A stretch of DNA of 64,000 nt from Yponomeuta sedellus (lineage: Eukaryota > Arthropoda > Insecta > Lepidoptera > Yponomeutidae): contig OW203723.1 in the NCBI GenBank assembly GCA_934045075.1, positions 22,409,615 through 22,473,614 of the forward strand. The letters are read 5' to 3'. Both the position numbers and the translations under genes were made by a program. Shown here one piece after another: positions 23,501 to 35,199 of this stretch (position 1 is the stretch's first letter; each line of letters begins with the position of its first letter). Under the pieces are notes generated by a model, which saw nothing but the letters and a program-made list of their open reading frames with translations, searched no databases and was not told the origin of the DNA.

Positions 23501-23511
23501 TTTACGCGTGA
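17167..23511 (+). CDS. Sdc: Syndecan, 3' part (four exons; ectodomain, TM, cytoplasmic tail)
   Basis: Joined exons 17167-17530, 18917-19041, 21785-21911 and 23339-23511 give 262 in-frame residues plus a TGA stop; all junctions are GT-AG and phases agree (1, 0, 1). Syndecan is a single-pass heparan-sulfate proteoglycan that binds secreted ligands and matrix and links to the cytoskeleton. Seen here: an acidic, Ser-Gly-rich ectodomain, the juxtamembrane FFAQPGILA, a Gly/Val/Leu-rich transmembrane helix beginning AVIGGAVVGLL, then the C1 region RMRKKDEGSYALDEPKRSP, a short variable region and the C2 end EFYA, a PDZ ligand. From the region preceding the membrane to the stop it agrees closely with insect syndecans. 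The signal peptide and N-terminal ectodomain are missing and are probably encoded upstream of the window. Identification is near certain; only the extent of the 5' part is open. Confidence 0.97.
18917..19041 (+). CDS. Sdc: Sdc exon b: ectodomain
   Basis: The 125-nt exon is bounded by CCTCAG and GTAAGT. The split Pro codon (C from exon a, CA here) restores the frame, giving PRIHETSNQPEGGAPETPRV followed by an Asp/Ile-rich stretch ending INTQI. It is too short to be noticed alone, and was found by following phase and splice sites between the two clearer exons. Confidence 0.88.
20422..20603 (-). mobile_element. Helitron-like non-autonomous element H2
   Basis: On the minus strand the 3' end shows the hairpin CCGCGGGTAACACCGCGG followed by GGCACAGCTAG and T, the Helitron terminal plan (hairpin about ten bases before CTRR). 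Copies: 30664-30885 (+) and a decayed one at 50433-50545 (+). Confidence 0.65.
20849..20909. repeat. 61-bp perfect palindrome made of family D tails
   Basis: The arms (TTGCCTCTAAATAGGGTTTT plus ten more bases each) are perfectly complementary around a single central T. It is formed by two family D right tails joined end to end. Confidence 0.95.
20920..21180 (+). mobile_element. Family D element next to the palindrome
   Basis: It has the 5' segment GGTACTCGGGGCCGCAAGTG, the head GCCCATTAGCTCAGTTGGAA and a right tail to GGGTTAGTGCATTAAAAATA. The B-box has lost bases (GGGTTCCCCGGCATG). Confidence 0.8.
21785..21911 (+). CDS. Sdc: Sdc exon c: membrane-proximal ectodomain
   Basis: The 127-nt exon lies between TTTCCAG and GTGAGC. 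It begins DQELPGTAVGSE, contains VVFIMNAKP and ends FFAQPGILA, a membrane-proximal segment conserved in insect syndecans. It ends in phase 1, matching the next exon. Confidence 0.95.
21965..22235 (+). repeat. 146-bp direct duplication in the last Sdc intron
   Basis: GCTAAAACCGCATGCAA at 21965 recurs at 22111. Both copies continue with AGTCTGTAACT, ACGTGTCAC, CCA(C)GAAAACAT and AAAAAAATACTG, at moderate divergence. Confidence 0.8.
23339..23511 (+). CDS. Sdc: Sdc exon d: transmembrane and cytoplasmic tail
   Basis: The last coding exon follows CGTTTCAG. It encodes the transmembrane helix (VIGGAVVGLLCAILVVMFIV), a basic stop-transfer RMRKK, the conserved C1 segment, a variable stretch (AAASYGKGHNN) and the C-terminal EFYA before TGA at 23509-23511. 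EFYA binds PDZ scaffolds such as syntenin in characterised syndecans (family knowledge). Confidence 0.97.
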
Positions 23512-26500
23512 GACGAGACGGAGCAAACCCTGCCACGTGTTTACTAGTCGGCGGACCGAATGTGACTTGCAGAAAAAAGTATTTTTGCACTTTTTACAGG
23601 TACCGCTCGGCCGTCGTTCTTTTTTCTAAATTTTATTTTCTTTTTTTAGTACGCGTGAGGTTATGCTACCTTTTTGTGTAATTTTTCATTTGACGTGGCT
23701 TCATTGTTCCTTTACCGTCTAAAAATCAAAAACCAGTTTGAGAAAGAATTTTAATAAATTCTGTAACGATAATAATTTATTTATTTGATGACAGCAATTG
23801 AGTCTCGTACTGATTGTACCGTGAAGTGTACAAACCATGTACTGCAACAATATTGAATAATATAGTTGACGAACAAGTCTTGAGACTAAAAGAAACTTGT
23901 TTCACTAATCCGCGATGGTTAGCCTATTGTTAATTTATTCCTACTCAAACATAATTTGTTTACGTTTAAAGTAGTAATTTATTTAAACATAGTGTAACTA
24001 TCAGCCTAGGCAGAACCAACTACCAATATCGACCACTATGTACCCTGACACTAACACCATAGTAAGAGCAATGGTTGTGGTACTAAAATTGTAAAATATC
24101 ATGTTGTTCTATATATAATAGATTCTGAATGGGAGTTAAAATAATGTCTATATTAATTAATGTGCCATCTGCTTTCTCTTCAAATATTTTATATTTGCCT
24201 AATAATATCACATTACTATGATCTGATTGCACCACCACCACTATCTCTATAGTTGGTCCATTTACACTAGAATATGGCAACTCTTATTAAGAAATTGCAG
24301 GTTTAACACGTTTACTGCCAAAATGACGTCAGAATGACCTAAATAAAAAAGAGAATGTTTAGCGTGAGCGTCTGACAGAACTCAATGTTGATTTTAATAA
24401 CAAAGTTATACATTTAAGTGGTCTAATCGCGATTGTTCTTCAGGCATACTTTATTACCTTAATTCCTTTCGTTTCGTCCACGTTTCAGTTACCGCCGGCA
24501 TTAATAGTTGAAACAATCGCGAACAATAAATAAATAATAGCGATTAGACTCGTTACATGTATTAGATATACACAAATTAAATATATGTACTTTGAATGAA
24601 CATTAGTTATTAAAAATACTATTACTGTAGGTAATGCCAAGTGAATGGACTAATTATTTGGGACATACTACGCCTAATTTTTAATGGATCAATCATTAGC
24701 TAACTATGAGAACCTTGGGCAAAGTAGACATTTTTGTAGTTACAATTTCTAGTTTTTCGAAGAAAGTTGTAAACTATGTGCGGACATGTCCATTATTATC
24801 ATTATAAAGCAAATTGTATAATGTAAAATAAATGTGTGTCTAGACGTCTTTGTAATATGAATTATAGTTTAATGAGGTATGAGAAATTATAGTTCCATTT
24901 ATATTATAAATGACATTATATGGGAATTAAATAAAGAATAGCTTCCATTAATTTTCAGACTTGAATTTCAACGAATTTTTTAATAAAACAACTTTGTCTG
25001 TTGTATTTATTGTCTATAATTTAACGAAAAATTGTCTTCAGTCATTGAATATTTAAACTAATTATTTTAACTAGATGTTTTAGCGTAAGTTTGTTTTTTG
25101 CATGTTTAAACAGATTGGGTCTTAGTTTATAATTCTTCGTTAGTTAATGCTACAAATATTAAAAGACAATTTGTTAATGTCTTGGGGCTATGAATTAGTT
25201 GGGAGGAGTCGTCTGTAACTCATTTTAGATTAATTAAGTTTCTTAGCACTTTATTTTATAAGCAGTGTAGTTTTTACTTTCCGGTAGGTTGTGCATCTAA
25301 TTATATTTTTATGTCTAATTGTGAAGCTAAAATGACATTTATTTTTATCGTGCCATTTCTTCAACACATCATCCAATTTTTATGTTGTAACTCCAGTAAA
25401 AGCTTACATTTTAATTGACATATTTTTTATAATTTCAATGTATTTTAATGACTGATGTAAAAGGAAGAATAATTGTTAGACCAAATACTTAGTTAAAAAC
25501 ATCCCCTTAAACCGATTAAAAAAAAAGTTATTCCCTTTGCTTTTAGGCCCCTTTGCAGACTGCGATTTGTCAATTGAAAAAATACGCATATCAATGTGAA
25601 TTTGTCAAAACTTTCATCGACTAGCTCTCTTTGGAAACCATACCTAGTCAGGTACATAGAAATAATAACAGCCGATCTTATTTTACATTTCGCTCTCTTC
25701 TGTAAGTTACGATCCAGATCGATACCTATGTCATATGTTGTCATGTATAAGTTAAGCGGCATTATCATCAACGATGGGCGAATTGTGTGCATTGAAAATT
25801 GAACAAAAATGGTGTATACCACATTAACCCGTTCTTGCCACGTGATTGCAAAACAAAATTATAATTGACAACATAATGTTCTATTGCTTAGAATGCCCGC
25901 CGACACAGGCATTACACGTCTTAAGAAAAAATGTGTCACTGTTAATTAAACAAAGTGAGGACAACTGTTTACCTCTCACTCATACAATATTGTACGAGAA
26001 AGTAGCAAATAGTTATTCAGTCCCTTTCTTTAATTAATCTTACTATAGAAACGTTTTTACCACATTAAAGTATGTTAAAAACGATTACAAACTGAAAGAA
26101 CCATCGAAAATCAATAACACCTTGTCATGGGTAATGTTTATTGCCTCAGTAAAAAAGTCACATACGGCAAATCATGTCTGCATGGACCTAAAATCAATCA
26201 AAATACCTACCTAAATCATTAAACATTCCTGTTTTAATCCTGTAATATTAAATTGTAATAGCAGTAGCGAGCTGGATAGCTCAAATAGCTTTTAAGGCGA
26301 ACTGTAAATGTATCTTGTAAATTCTCTAGCTATTAAAGTGGATATTTATACGTAATGGTAGTTATTGTTATAATGTAACGTAACACTTCATTTATAATGT
26401 AACTTATTTTACAAAGGGGCTATTTTTTTATATCAAACATCCATGACTGTTTCTAAAATGACATAAAAAGGTCTGAATGAATAAGGTTGGAAAAGGGAAT

Positions 26501-26760
26501 GTAATTATGAAAATGAAATGACAATGGATTACTGCGAGAAATTAAATTACAATTGAAATGAAATATTAAGAGCAGACGGGTAATTTTTTTTGTTCTGACG
26601 AACAAAAGTATATACTTGCGTTAATATCTTACTGAGTAAACTAACTTACTTATAGTGGTTATATCTACGTTGTAGGTAGGCATAAAGTATCGATGTCCAC
26701 CTTGTAAATAGATGCTCCTTTACACTTAAATATACGAATAAAATTAAACTAACTTTGTTG
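23512..26760 (+). other. Probable long 3' UTR of syndecan
   Basis: This is about 3.2 kb of AT-rich DNA without coding potential and nearly free of the repeats that crowd both sides. It holds several AATAAA hexamers in sense orientation (23753-23758, 24827-24832, 24930-24935, 26737-26742). Freedom from repeats plus serial poly(A) signals suggests one or more long 3' UTR isoforms; which end is used cannot be read from sequence. A small inverted repeat containing TCTAATCGCGATT and its near-complement lies at about 24420-24550. Confidence 0.45.
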
Positions 26761-28339
26761 TTTCATTTTTCGCGTCTTAGCGTGTCGATGGTAAAACAAT
26801 TTTTATCAGTCTTCTAAACGGCTTTATCACTAGTAATCATCCAATCAGGTCCAATCATTAGGTATTTTTCGCTAGCATACTTGTATGTAAATATTCTCAT
26901 CGTAAATCCAGATTCCCTACCGCTTGAAAAGGAAACTAGAAAATAGTTTACTATGACATTTCGATGTAAGTACCCTAAGCCAATAAATATACAGCTTAAA
27001 ATAAAACAATTTCAGAGGAATAAAAAGTGGAGTAAAACTTTTTCTTGAGTTTTTAATTATAACTGGCCAGTGGCCACTAAATATTATTAGCGCCGTTAGC
27101 GCCACATCCTGCCCAAAAATTAAAAACAAAAAATCATCGTTTGTTTTTTTTCTTAAGAACATCTGCGTATTGTTCTGTGGCGTACTCCTATAAAGTCCTA
27201 AACACAAAGTGACGCCATTGATTTTACATTACTTTTTTATTAGAAAAAACTTATTATACATAAGTGCCTTTCAAATCTTCTGAGGGATGTCATATTTTTT
27301 TTTAAACCGTGTTACTTTTTATTTGCTGGGAGAGTTATAGTTACAAAAAAACTTACTTTCATTCCCCTAATTTGTTTGAGTATTGTATTTAAAAACACGA
27401 TGCCGTTTATTTGTGGTACATAACGTCTTTTTCTATCCTAGAGAGTACTTATTTAAATTTCATCTGGGGACTGCTAAGGGTTCTTGTTTTTATAAATAAT
27501 ACAGTCTTCCCTTTACTTTACCCTTTCATTGAGCCGTGGGGAAAGGAGAACAATAGAATCTTAGACCTCTAGGGACAAGGAACGACTTAGTTAAAGTGGT
27601 AGGTAGGTACTTAGAGTCGACAACACAGTCATACATTTTTACAGGTGTACCCGAATCAGTTAAATTAAGGACCACTTTGCAACAAAAATGGAAAGGTTGA
27701 CCTGCTTTCGACTGTACAGTCGACAGCACATCAATCTTTAATCAGTTACAATAGTTACAGTTTTTTTTAGCCCTATGCACCCTCCGGAGGACACGGGGGA
27801 GGGAGGTGGTGAATCCTCATGCATAACAGCACGGACCCAGCAGTGCTGCCAATGTGGGACTCACAAGAAGCGCGCCTACCCACTAAACACCACCATGGGG
27901 CTGGTTTTGGTCCTAAGAACCCCTAAACCCACATCGGGAGCGAGGGCGAATAGTTACAGTAATCACTTACATTAAAGGCGACTTTGTGACAAAATGAAGA
28001 CTGTACAGCAAACATATTACAAAAGGGCACCATATGGTGATATGATAACGCCTTATGTCACCCTTTTTAAGTGTAGAGTTCATTGACCGCAATAAAACAG
28101 TAAAACTGGTAAATACCTACCTAACTATTGTGCAGCATTATGCAGCTTAAAAATAATACGCAGCTTTTTTATCTTCTCGGGAAAACGCATCTTTAATTCA
28201 ATTTTAATGAAGTACAAAATCATTGAATGATATGACTAAAGTAGTTCTCTAATGTCTATGGTTGGTAATGACGTCAGGCTATGTTGTGTAACGGTATGCC
28301 TGTATAAACAGAACGTTAATTTCACAGCACCTCGTACAA
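26760..28339. other. Intergenic stretch between Sdc 3' end and tRNA-Leu
   Basis: A dispersed phrase CGTCTTAGCGTGTCGATGG at 26770 recurs near 48606 and, changed, at 56060. A segment at 27660-27735 (GGTTGACCTGC, CTGTACAGTCGACAGCACAT) is related to 54060-54170 and 57510-57560. No gene is recognised. Confidence 0.4.
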
Positions 28340-28419
28340 GGCAGCGTGGCCGAGTGGTCTAAGGCGCTGGTTTTAGGCACCAGTCCGAAAGGGCGTGGGT
28401 TCGAATCCCACCGCTGTCA
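28340..28419 (+). tRNA. tRNA-Leu (anticodon TAG)
   Basis: The acceptor stem GGCAGCG pairs with CGCTGTC (one G-T pair). The D arm contains TGGCCGAGTGGTCTAAGGC, the anticodon arm is CTGGT-TTTAGGC-ACCAG with TAG at the anticodon, there is a long variable arm as expected for a class II leucine tRNA, and the T arm is GTGGG-TTCGAAT-CCCAC. There is no intron. A run of T within five bases of the 3' end is a good RNA polymerase III terminator. Unlike the tRNA-like SINE heads elsewhere in the window, it folds fully and has no SINE body attached. Confidence 0.95.
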
Positions 28420-28423
28420 GAAC

Positions 28424-30200
28424 TTTTTGTTTCCTTTTTTTTTTTTAAGTAACTGTTACCTTTTTTGCGTTTTAAACATTGTTGTAGAATGCGTATTAAT
28501 ATATTATATTCTTTAAGGCTCAGCCAATTGCGAACAAGCTAGAACAAGAAAGTGTTTTGGGCGTGTTTATTTGTAAGTCAAAGCAGTTTTTCACTACTTG
28601 TTTGTCATTCCTTTAATCAAATACATTATTCATACATACGATGCATGTGTCGAACTGTTGATTGGACACCGCTGTAACATATAACAAACTCATATAAACC
28701 AGGGCTCTTCTTCAGAAATGTTGGTCTTGACTCTTGAGAATACAACGGAGTCTCGGCGCCGATTTCTATAAATTAACAAAATCGTTATCAATATAAATAC
28801 TATTTAATGTTAAGCCAACGAACAGAATTTTTTAATGGTACAATAAAGAATTTGTATAATAATATTTTAACGGAATGTTCTTTCCACTGTGAAAAATTGT
28901 ATTTTTATTTCTTATATCAGGGCTTATATAATGTTACGCAAACCTTGTTTTGCCATATTAATTAGCATCTGACGAACAACAAACATACACAAAAAGAAAT
29001 CATAATAATCGATGAAAGCGTTTCGGATAAGTTCTATAACAAACATTGTCACAAGATATTTTTAGTCGCACCTTTGAATTTGATTCAATGGTCGCACTTA
29101 ACGCGCTCTTCCCAATGTCGCAGAATTTAGTAAGCAATTATTCTTTATAGAATAATGTCCATTCTACAAGTATTAAACATGATATCAATTTAAGGGGCTC
29201 CATGCAGTAACACTGCCTCAAGAACGGAAAAGATGATATTATTTTTTAAAGACTATCTTCGCAAAGTGTGACCACAATTATGTTGATAGTGATATTTAGT
29301 ATCTACGCCCGAGGTCTAACTGGTTCACGAGTTAGTTTATTTTTCCATTGGTTGCGCTAGTGTTACTATATGGTCTCCCTTAAGCATTTCATTCTTAAAT
29401 AATACTTCACAAGTAACCAGTGAACAAGTTTGGAACGAATGCTTAGAGAGATTATAATTGTGTCTATTTCTAGTGCTTTCTTAATTAATTTGTTTTAGAA
29501 TTTCAAGTTGTTGATTGTAGGTACTCACGGGATGTCCTGAGGTAAGTAGTCGTGCCGATTCGAGTAAAGATAGTCAGAATGAAGTTTTTACTCGGAGAAA
29601 AAGGTTTCTCTACGAGTACGCAATCCGAAGACAGCAATAACATTGTTCATAGACATTCAAGAAACAGAATGTAAATTCTTTACGTTGAAATATTCTATTT
29701 GAAGTTGTTATTTTTGTATTTAATTGCGATACTTTTAAAACCATATTTCAATTTCAAATAAATTTATTATTAGTCAACAAGGAACTCTTATAGTTTCGCC
29801 ATGTCTGTCAACACAAAAACGATTGAAGAGAGAAATAAATAGATTTACCGGATTTATCTCCGTCTTGAGAATGTTTTAGTGGACTCGACATTTTGTAAAT
29901 TTACCTTTCAAACAATAAAATTAGGCACGTCCAAAAATAGCACAAAGTGTGTCATAGTGAGACTGTAGCGAGACTAACTTATCCCTATTTTACGAGCACC
30001 AAGTTCTGAACGAATTCAATCGTGTAACTGTGAAATTAGTCGTAGCATTGAATTTGAAGTACTTACTTCAAATTCAATGGTCGTAGTATGGAATTTGACA
30101 GACGATTGGAGTCAATTATCACTTTTTAAAATTATTATTTAGTTAAGTGCTGTTTTAAACCGGCTTTAACTCTGAAAGCGTGTTTTATGGATTTTTTATA
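28424..30200. other. Gene-free stretch downstream of tRNA-Leu
   Basis: AT-rich and free of recognisable repeats apart from a short hairpin at 30046-30079 (15-bp arms, CATTGAATTTGAAGT and complement). Confidence 0.4.
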
Positions 30201-30285
30201 TAGCCTAGAAACGTCCCGCTGCAGGGCATTGGTCTAATCTCAGAGAGTGAAAATGAAAGGGAGACAGAGAGTAATAAAATAACAT

Positions 30286-30490
30286 AACATTTACATACAG
30301 GCACATACATTGCTTCTGGCACCACACTAGGATTCCCTGTGTCGTGGGTACCAGAAAAGAAACAACTACATCACAAACATGTAAACATCCATGACCTGGG
30401 TTTTTTTTCGGTGTCCCCAGCCGGGATTCGAACCCGGGACCTCTTGCACGGTAGACAGATGCGCTACCGCTGCAACACAGAGGCCGTCGT
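30286..30490 (-). mobile_element. tRNA-like SINE family E
   Basis: On the minus strand the head has CGGCCTCTGTGTTGCAGCGG and a B-box GGTTCGAATCCCGGCTGG. The body has CATGTTTGTGATGTAGTTGT and CCTAGTGTGGTGCCAGAAGC. Copies at 41755-41950 (-) and 39445-39605 (+) share the whole length. Confidence 0.8.
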
Positions 30491-30663
30491 AATGGAATTT
30501 AAGATAAGAGATAACAATATTCTTTATTCTAAACCGGAAAAATAGTTATAGCAGATTAGTTCAGATTAGAACTCTTTATTATACACACCAGAAAGATAAT
30601 ACATTAAAAGGCTTAAATATCTAAGTTTTGCCGTATACAATTGGCGCTCTTATCGCTAATAGC

Positions 30664-30885
30664 AAGGAATTTACTTCCTTATATTATAAATGCGAAAGTT
30701 TGTGAGTACCTATGTATGTTTGTTACTTCTTCATGTATAATCGGCTGGAGCGATTTTAATAAAATTTGGTATGGTGTTAGCTGACACTCTGGATTATCAC
30801 ATAGGCTACGCTTTACTACGGGAAAATATCTTATTCCCATGGGAAAATAGAAAAACCGCGGGTAACACCGCGGGGCACAGATATA
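30664..30885 (+). mobile_element. Helitron-like element H2, full copy
   Basis: It runs from TATATTATAAATGCGAAAGT to the hairpin CCGCGGGTAACACCGCGG and GGCACAG; the final CTAG has mutated to ATAT. Confidence 0.65.
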
Positions 30886-31169
30886 TATTCAGAAATAAGA
30901 ATGAGTGGCTGTGAAGAGAATACCGTAGAGTGTTACACCGTGGTGTTTTGGTCGTGTTTTGGTTCGTTACCGTTATCGGGTTGCTAAGGGCATCGAACGG
31001 CAGACTTGCTGGCGCGCAGTTTGATACAGAGTACATTTATTTATGAATTCAATGGAAGTACGGTCCGATACAACTTGGCTTAATGGCGGCTCCAAGGTTT
31101 GCCAGCACAGTTGTGCACAACACGCTGATTCCGGGTGAATAAACGAATTATCGTAAACGAATCGCTCAG

Positions 31170-31480
31170 AGCCCCGGCTGCCTGAGTGATCTTAAACTAT
31201 CACGAAAGTTAAGCAACATAGGGCGCGTTCAATGCATGGATGGTGGACCGTCTATGACTAACGCTAGTGGCATTTTTCTGAGCGGTTCCATGCTTCGCAA
31301 GGCACGTTTAGCAGTTGGTGCCGACTGCCGTCGATAGAGCCTAGTCAGAGGCGTCAGGGCGTCTTGAAAACTTCTTGACTGTAAGACCAGCCACTAGTCT
31401 TACAAGCCTCCACCAAACTTGACCTCCGTGATGGAGTATGGCCTATACGAACATGGCCTATATGTGTATGGACATAATGT
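31170..31480 (+). mobile_element. 5S-derived SINE, diverged copy
   Basis: It retains GTTAAGCAACA, GCTAGTGGCATTTTTCTGAG, GCTTCGCAAGGCACG and the GCCTCCACCAA end. It is one of the oldest copies in the window by divergence. Confidence 0.75.
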
Positions 31481-31499
31481 GTTGATGATATAGTATAAA

Positions 31500-33510
31500 C
31501 GAATTAACCTTATAAAATTTAATTCGTAGTAATTAATTAGACATAGACATCTTTATTCGTAATTATAATTTACACGTCATTTTATCAATAATTCGGATTC
31601 AATACTACAATTCAATTTAACACAATAATTATAACGCAACATGTACAATTGACAATCAACACTGCTGCAGCACAATAGCGCTCACTCACAGGTTCTTATA
31701 AATACATATTTTATGTAAGTATAATTAAAGTTTTATGTTATTTAAGTACTAGTATTTTAAATCTAAGCCTTGAGCGGTCAGTTAGTTTAACTATAAAATA
31801 TATGTTATATTTACACACGCCAAGATAGCAAGGGAATACACATAATTTATCATACAAACAAAAAATTAATATGAACGATTAATTAATAAATACTTAATAT
31901 GTAACCGAGGACATATAACTGTAAGACCCTTATCATAAAGAGGATCTACGGGAAGTTGGGGTAGCACTTCTCGAGGTTTTATAAACATGTTTATAATGTG
32001 TAATTACTATTGTGTTGTACGTAATATGTATTGTATTGTAATTATTACGTTTTATTCTGGGTGCTAAAGAAAAAATTAACGTCCCTTACAGAAAATCAGT
32101 TTTGTTAGTAATTGTGATGTGTTGTGCAAATATATTAATATATCTTATATATTATCTTACTATAGGTAAGTATAAACTTACACAAACTACACAACCAACA
32201 GTAAGATAAGATAAGAGGATAAGAATATTCTTCATTGTCTACACTAGAAAGTATATGAATGCAGTCTCAAAATTATATTTTTGAGTTTTCGAATATTTTC
32301 AAGGCGCTTATATCACCAAATCATTTCCCAAAGACTGTATCCAATAACACAGCCTATATATTCGCCCCACTGTAGGGCACAGGCCTTCTTCCTGAGAGAG
32401 AGAGAAAGAGAGCATAGACTTCATCACCTTGCGTGTACAACGCGGATTGCCAATTTAAAGTGTTAATGTATGTCTGAGTTATTGCACACAGGTTGCCTCA
32501 CGATGTTTTCCTTCAACGTGGCACGTAACTTAGAAAACAAAGCCATTGGATTCGAATCCACGACCTCCTGAATGAGAAACCGGAGTTCTACTGCTCCGCT
32601 ATCACCGTTCCATAAGGAAATATATGTGATATTTCTTTCTTATCTCAAGTCAGACTGACTCCTGTTCCCCATAAGTACCTCTAGTAGACTTTTTTCTATT
32701 TACACAAAAAAGCAGTCTAAGTTTGGACTTCAATAACACGCAAAATTAATTAGTTACCAAAACAAATCCTTCCTTCTCCAGAAAAAAGCATGGTATAAAA
32801 TACGAAATAATTGCAAATATACATAGTAGGTACAATTGGCGGCCTTTCAATACACATAGTATGGATAGTACTTTCTGAATGTGAAGCATAGGATAGGTTT
32901 ACAAGCTGCTTAAAACAAAGCGCTTAGCATTGTTTTAAATTGTACTTTTTGGATACTTTTATTATTTACGTAGTTCCTCAGGTAGACTTTTATAAATGGC
33001 AGGAATGAAGCCATTACATTACCTAGATCCTGCCCGTTGCAATATGCGTAGACGCAGTATCAAAAAATGAAAGATTTAACGATATTAGAGGAAAGTACAT
33101 ATTAAAGGGATTTTAAACACTGATTTAGTTTTACAAAAGAAAAAGAGATTACCAATATTTTCAATAAAATAAGAGATTATAATACTACTTTTAGCCATTT
33201 TGACAGAAACACCAATCACACCGCTTGACGTCACGCTTAGGTTAACATTGGTACGCTTCACCCGTGCTTTGTTGTGACTACTTGTGATTACGATCTTTGT
33301 TTACCGGGGCGTGACGTCAGATTCGACGCCATGATGCTGCGAGCGGTTTTCCCACAGATTATAATAATTTCAGAAAAATGGGTTTTATCTTCGTTAAACT
33401 TTAGTTTATTACTGAAATATAGTTTTTTTGTAAATAATAAATGTGGCCCCACATTTTGGAAGAGGATTTAAAAAACTTCCGTCATGTTACTGTTATGTAT
33501 GTGCTTTTGT
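31500..33510. other. Repeat-poor intergenic stretch
   Basis: It contains a family F copy at 32355-32612 and simple AT-rich DNA. No coding region is recognised. Confidence 0.4.
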
Positions 33511-33836
33511 CGGCCTTGGTGGCGCAGCGGTTTAGCACGCCGACAGTAAAACGGAAGATATCGGGTTCGATCCCCGGCCGGGTATCGTAGTAGTATCGGG
33601 TACTGTATCGTAGTAACCGTGTAGGAAAAGAACTTATCTAGTTTGTCTCGGGTCTTGGATGTTATCTATGTAGGTATTTATTGTATTAAATCTATCGTCG
33701 AGTTAGCACCTATAACACAAGTCATTTAGTTGTACTTAGTATAGGGCTAACGAGATCTGTGTAACATGTCCATCATCATCAGCCCGGTAAACCCCAAATG
33801 TCCATGAATATTAATTATAATTATTATTTATTATTT
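33511..33836 (+). mobile_element. tRNA-derived SINE, family A
   Basis: The head CGGCCTTGGTGGCGCAGCGG and B-box GGTTCGATCCCCGGCC lead a body matching 262-518 in reverse orientation. An extra ~40 bp (CATCATCATCAGCCCGGTAA) is present near the 3' end. Confidence 0.85.
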
Positions 33837-34469
33837 GTGGCAGTTTAGATAAATACTTACTTTCTTTCCTTCATAAACCGCACTAACAGCTCATTGCACA
33901 AGTAATTAGTTGTTGTTATTGTGGATACGAAAGCTACCTGTTAGAAAGCAAGCCTTTTATTATTCGCGCATCGATCCATCTAATTGGGCAACGTCAAAAC
34001 AAGATTCTCAACAAATAGTCGCCGAATTCATTGACATGTGGACACTGGTTCCCAACCTGTTGGTTGCTTCTCAAGTGTACTAGGAGGATCGATATAACCT
34101 ATTTTTTGTATTTTTTTCTATCTATTGATTCTCTATTTTTTATTACTTTCTTTTACACAAATTGAACATTGTTTCAAAAGTGTTAATACCATTCTCTTCC
34201 GTTCTTTGTATGTATGTTTTTAGTATTGTGTTCGTAAATAAACATATTTTCTTTCTTACTTTCTCTCTTTCTAATCAGCCCACAAACAAAGCCAACTGTG
34301 GAGCATAAGCCTCTTCTTTTTCACGCTAACCGTTTGCTATGATATGTTTGATATGATGTTGGTAGTATTAAAAATAATATTAATGGATTTCCATTCATAT
34401 TTTCGAGAATATGAATGGAATGCGTCTGGCGCACCCTGGGCCACATTCTGCGAGTCCCTAACGCTGATT

Positions 34470-34880
34470 GGCAAATCCTTTCACCACGATTTCATGTTTG
34501 CGATGACCTTTTTGGTTACCATAGTACAGAGTAGCCCAATTTGGTACCAGGGGAGTCTCTAAATTGCATAGTTGTTCAATAGAGTCATATTAGTCCGGTA
34601 ATAGCCGTTTTATTCACACTATCGGTATTCTAGTGACCAATCGCATTGCAATGGTATAACATGTGCTACTTAACTCGACGCCTCGAGCGATTCTATCTTC
34701 TTCGCGAGCGATGCCTATTTAATTTGCGAGGATTATACCCCTGGAATGACATTGTACTAGCATTGCTTTGTGGACTACCAAATTGAGGCAAATAGCAAAT
34801 ATCATTGTCGTGCTCATTTCATTCTATTGAAAACTATGTAAATAGACAAGTAATTGTATTGTGCGGAAGTTATTTTTCTT
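34470..34880 (+). mobile_element. SINE C tail carrying an M1 insert
   Basis: 34470-34560 is the family C tail (TTGGTTACCATAGTACAGAG). 34565-34845 is M1 in minus orientation. 34846-34880 resumes the C tail (ACAAGTAATTGTATTGTGCG). The same composite is seen at 37785-38280. Confidence 0.7.
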
Positions 34881-35199
34881 ATTATATTGAGTGATGAAAG
34901 CCGACATTAAATGACACTACATATTTGGTTTTCCCTGGGAGAGGCTTTTAAAAAAATATCACATATATTTACATAAGCAGCTTAATACCTCTTATTGTAG
35001 GTCACGGGCCTCCTGTCAGAGACAGAGCTTAATCACCACGTGTGCCCGCCGTGGATTGTCGATATCAAGCACTATTGAACACCTCAGACTCAAAGTTTTC
35101 CACGATGTTTTCCCTCACAGTTAACGAGCCGTTATACGCATAATTTGAAAACAATGTCAACATCGAACCCAGAAAAGCGCGCCTTCAATGCAACCAATC

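Noticed and set aside
33511..33590. Possible tRNA gene at the head of SINE A
   Set aside because: No complete cloverleaf, and the SINE body follows directly and matches 262-518.
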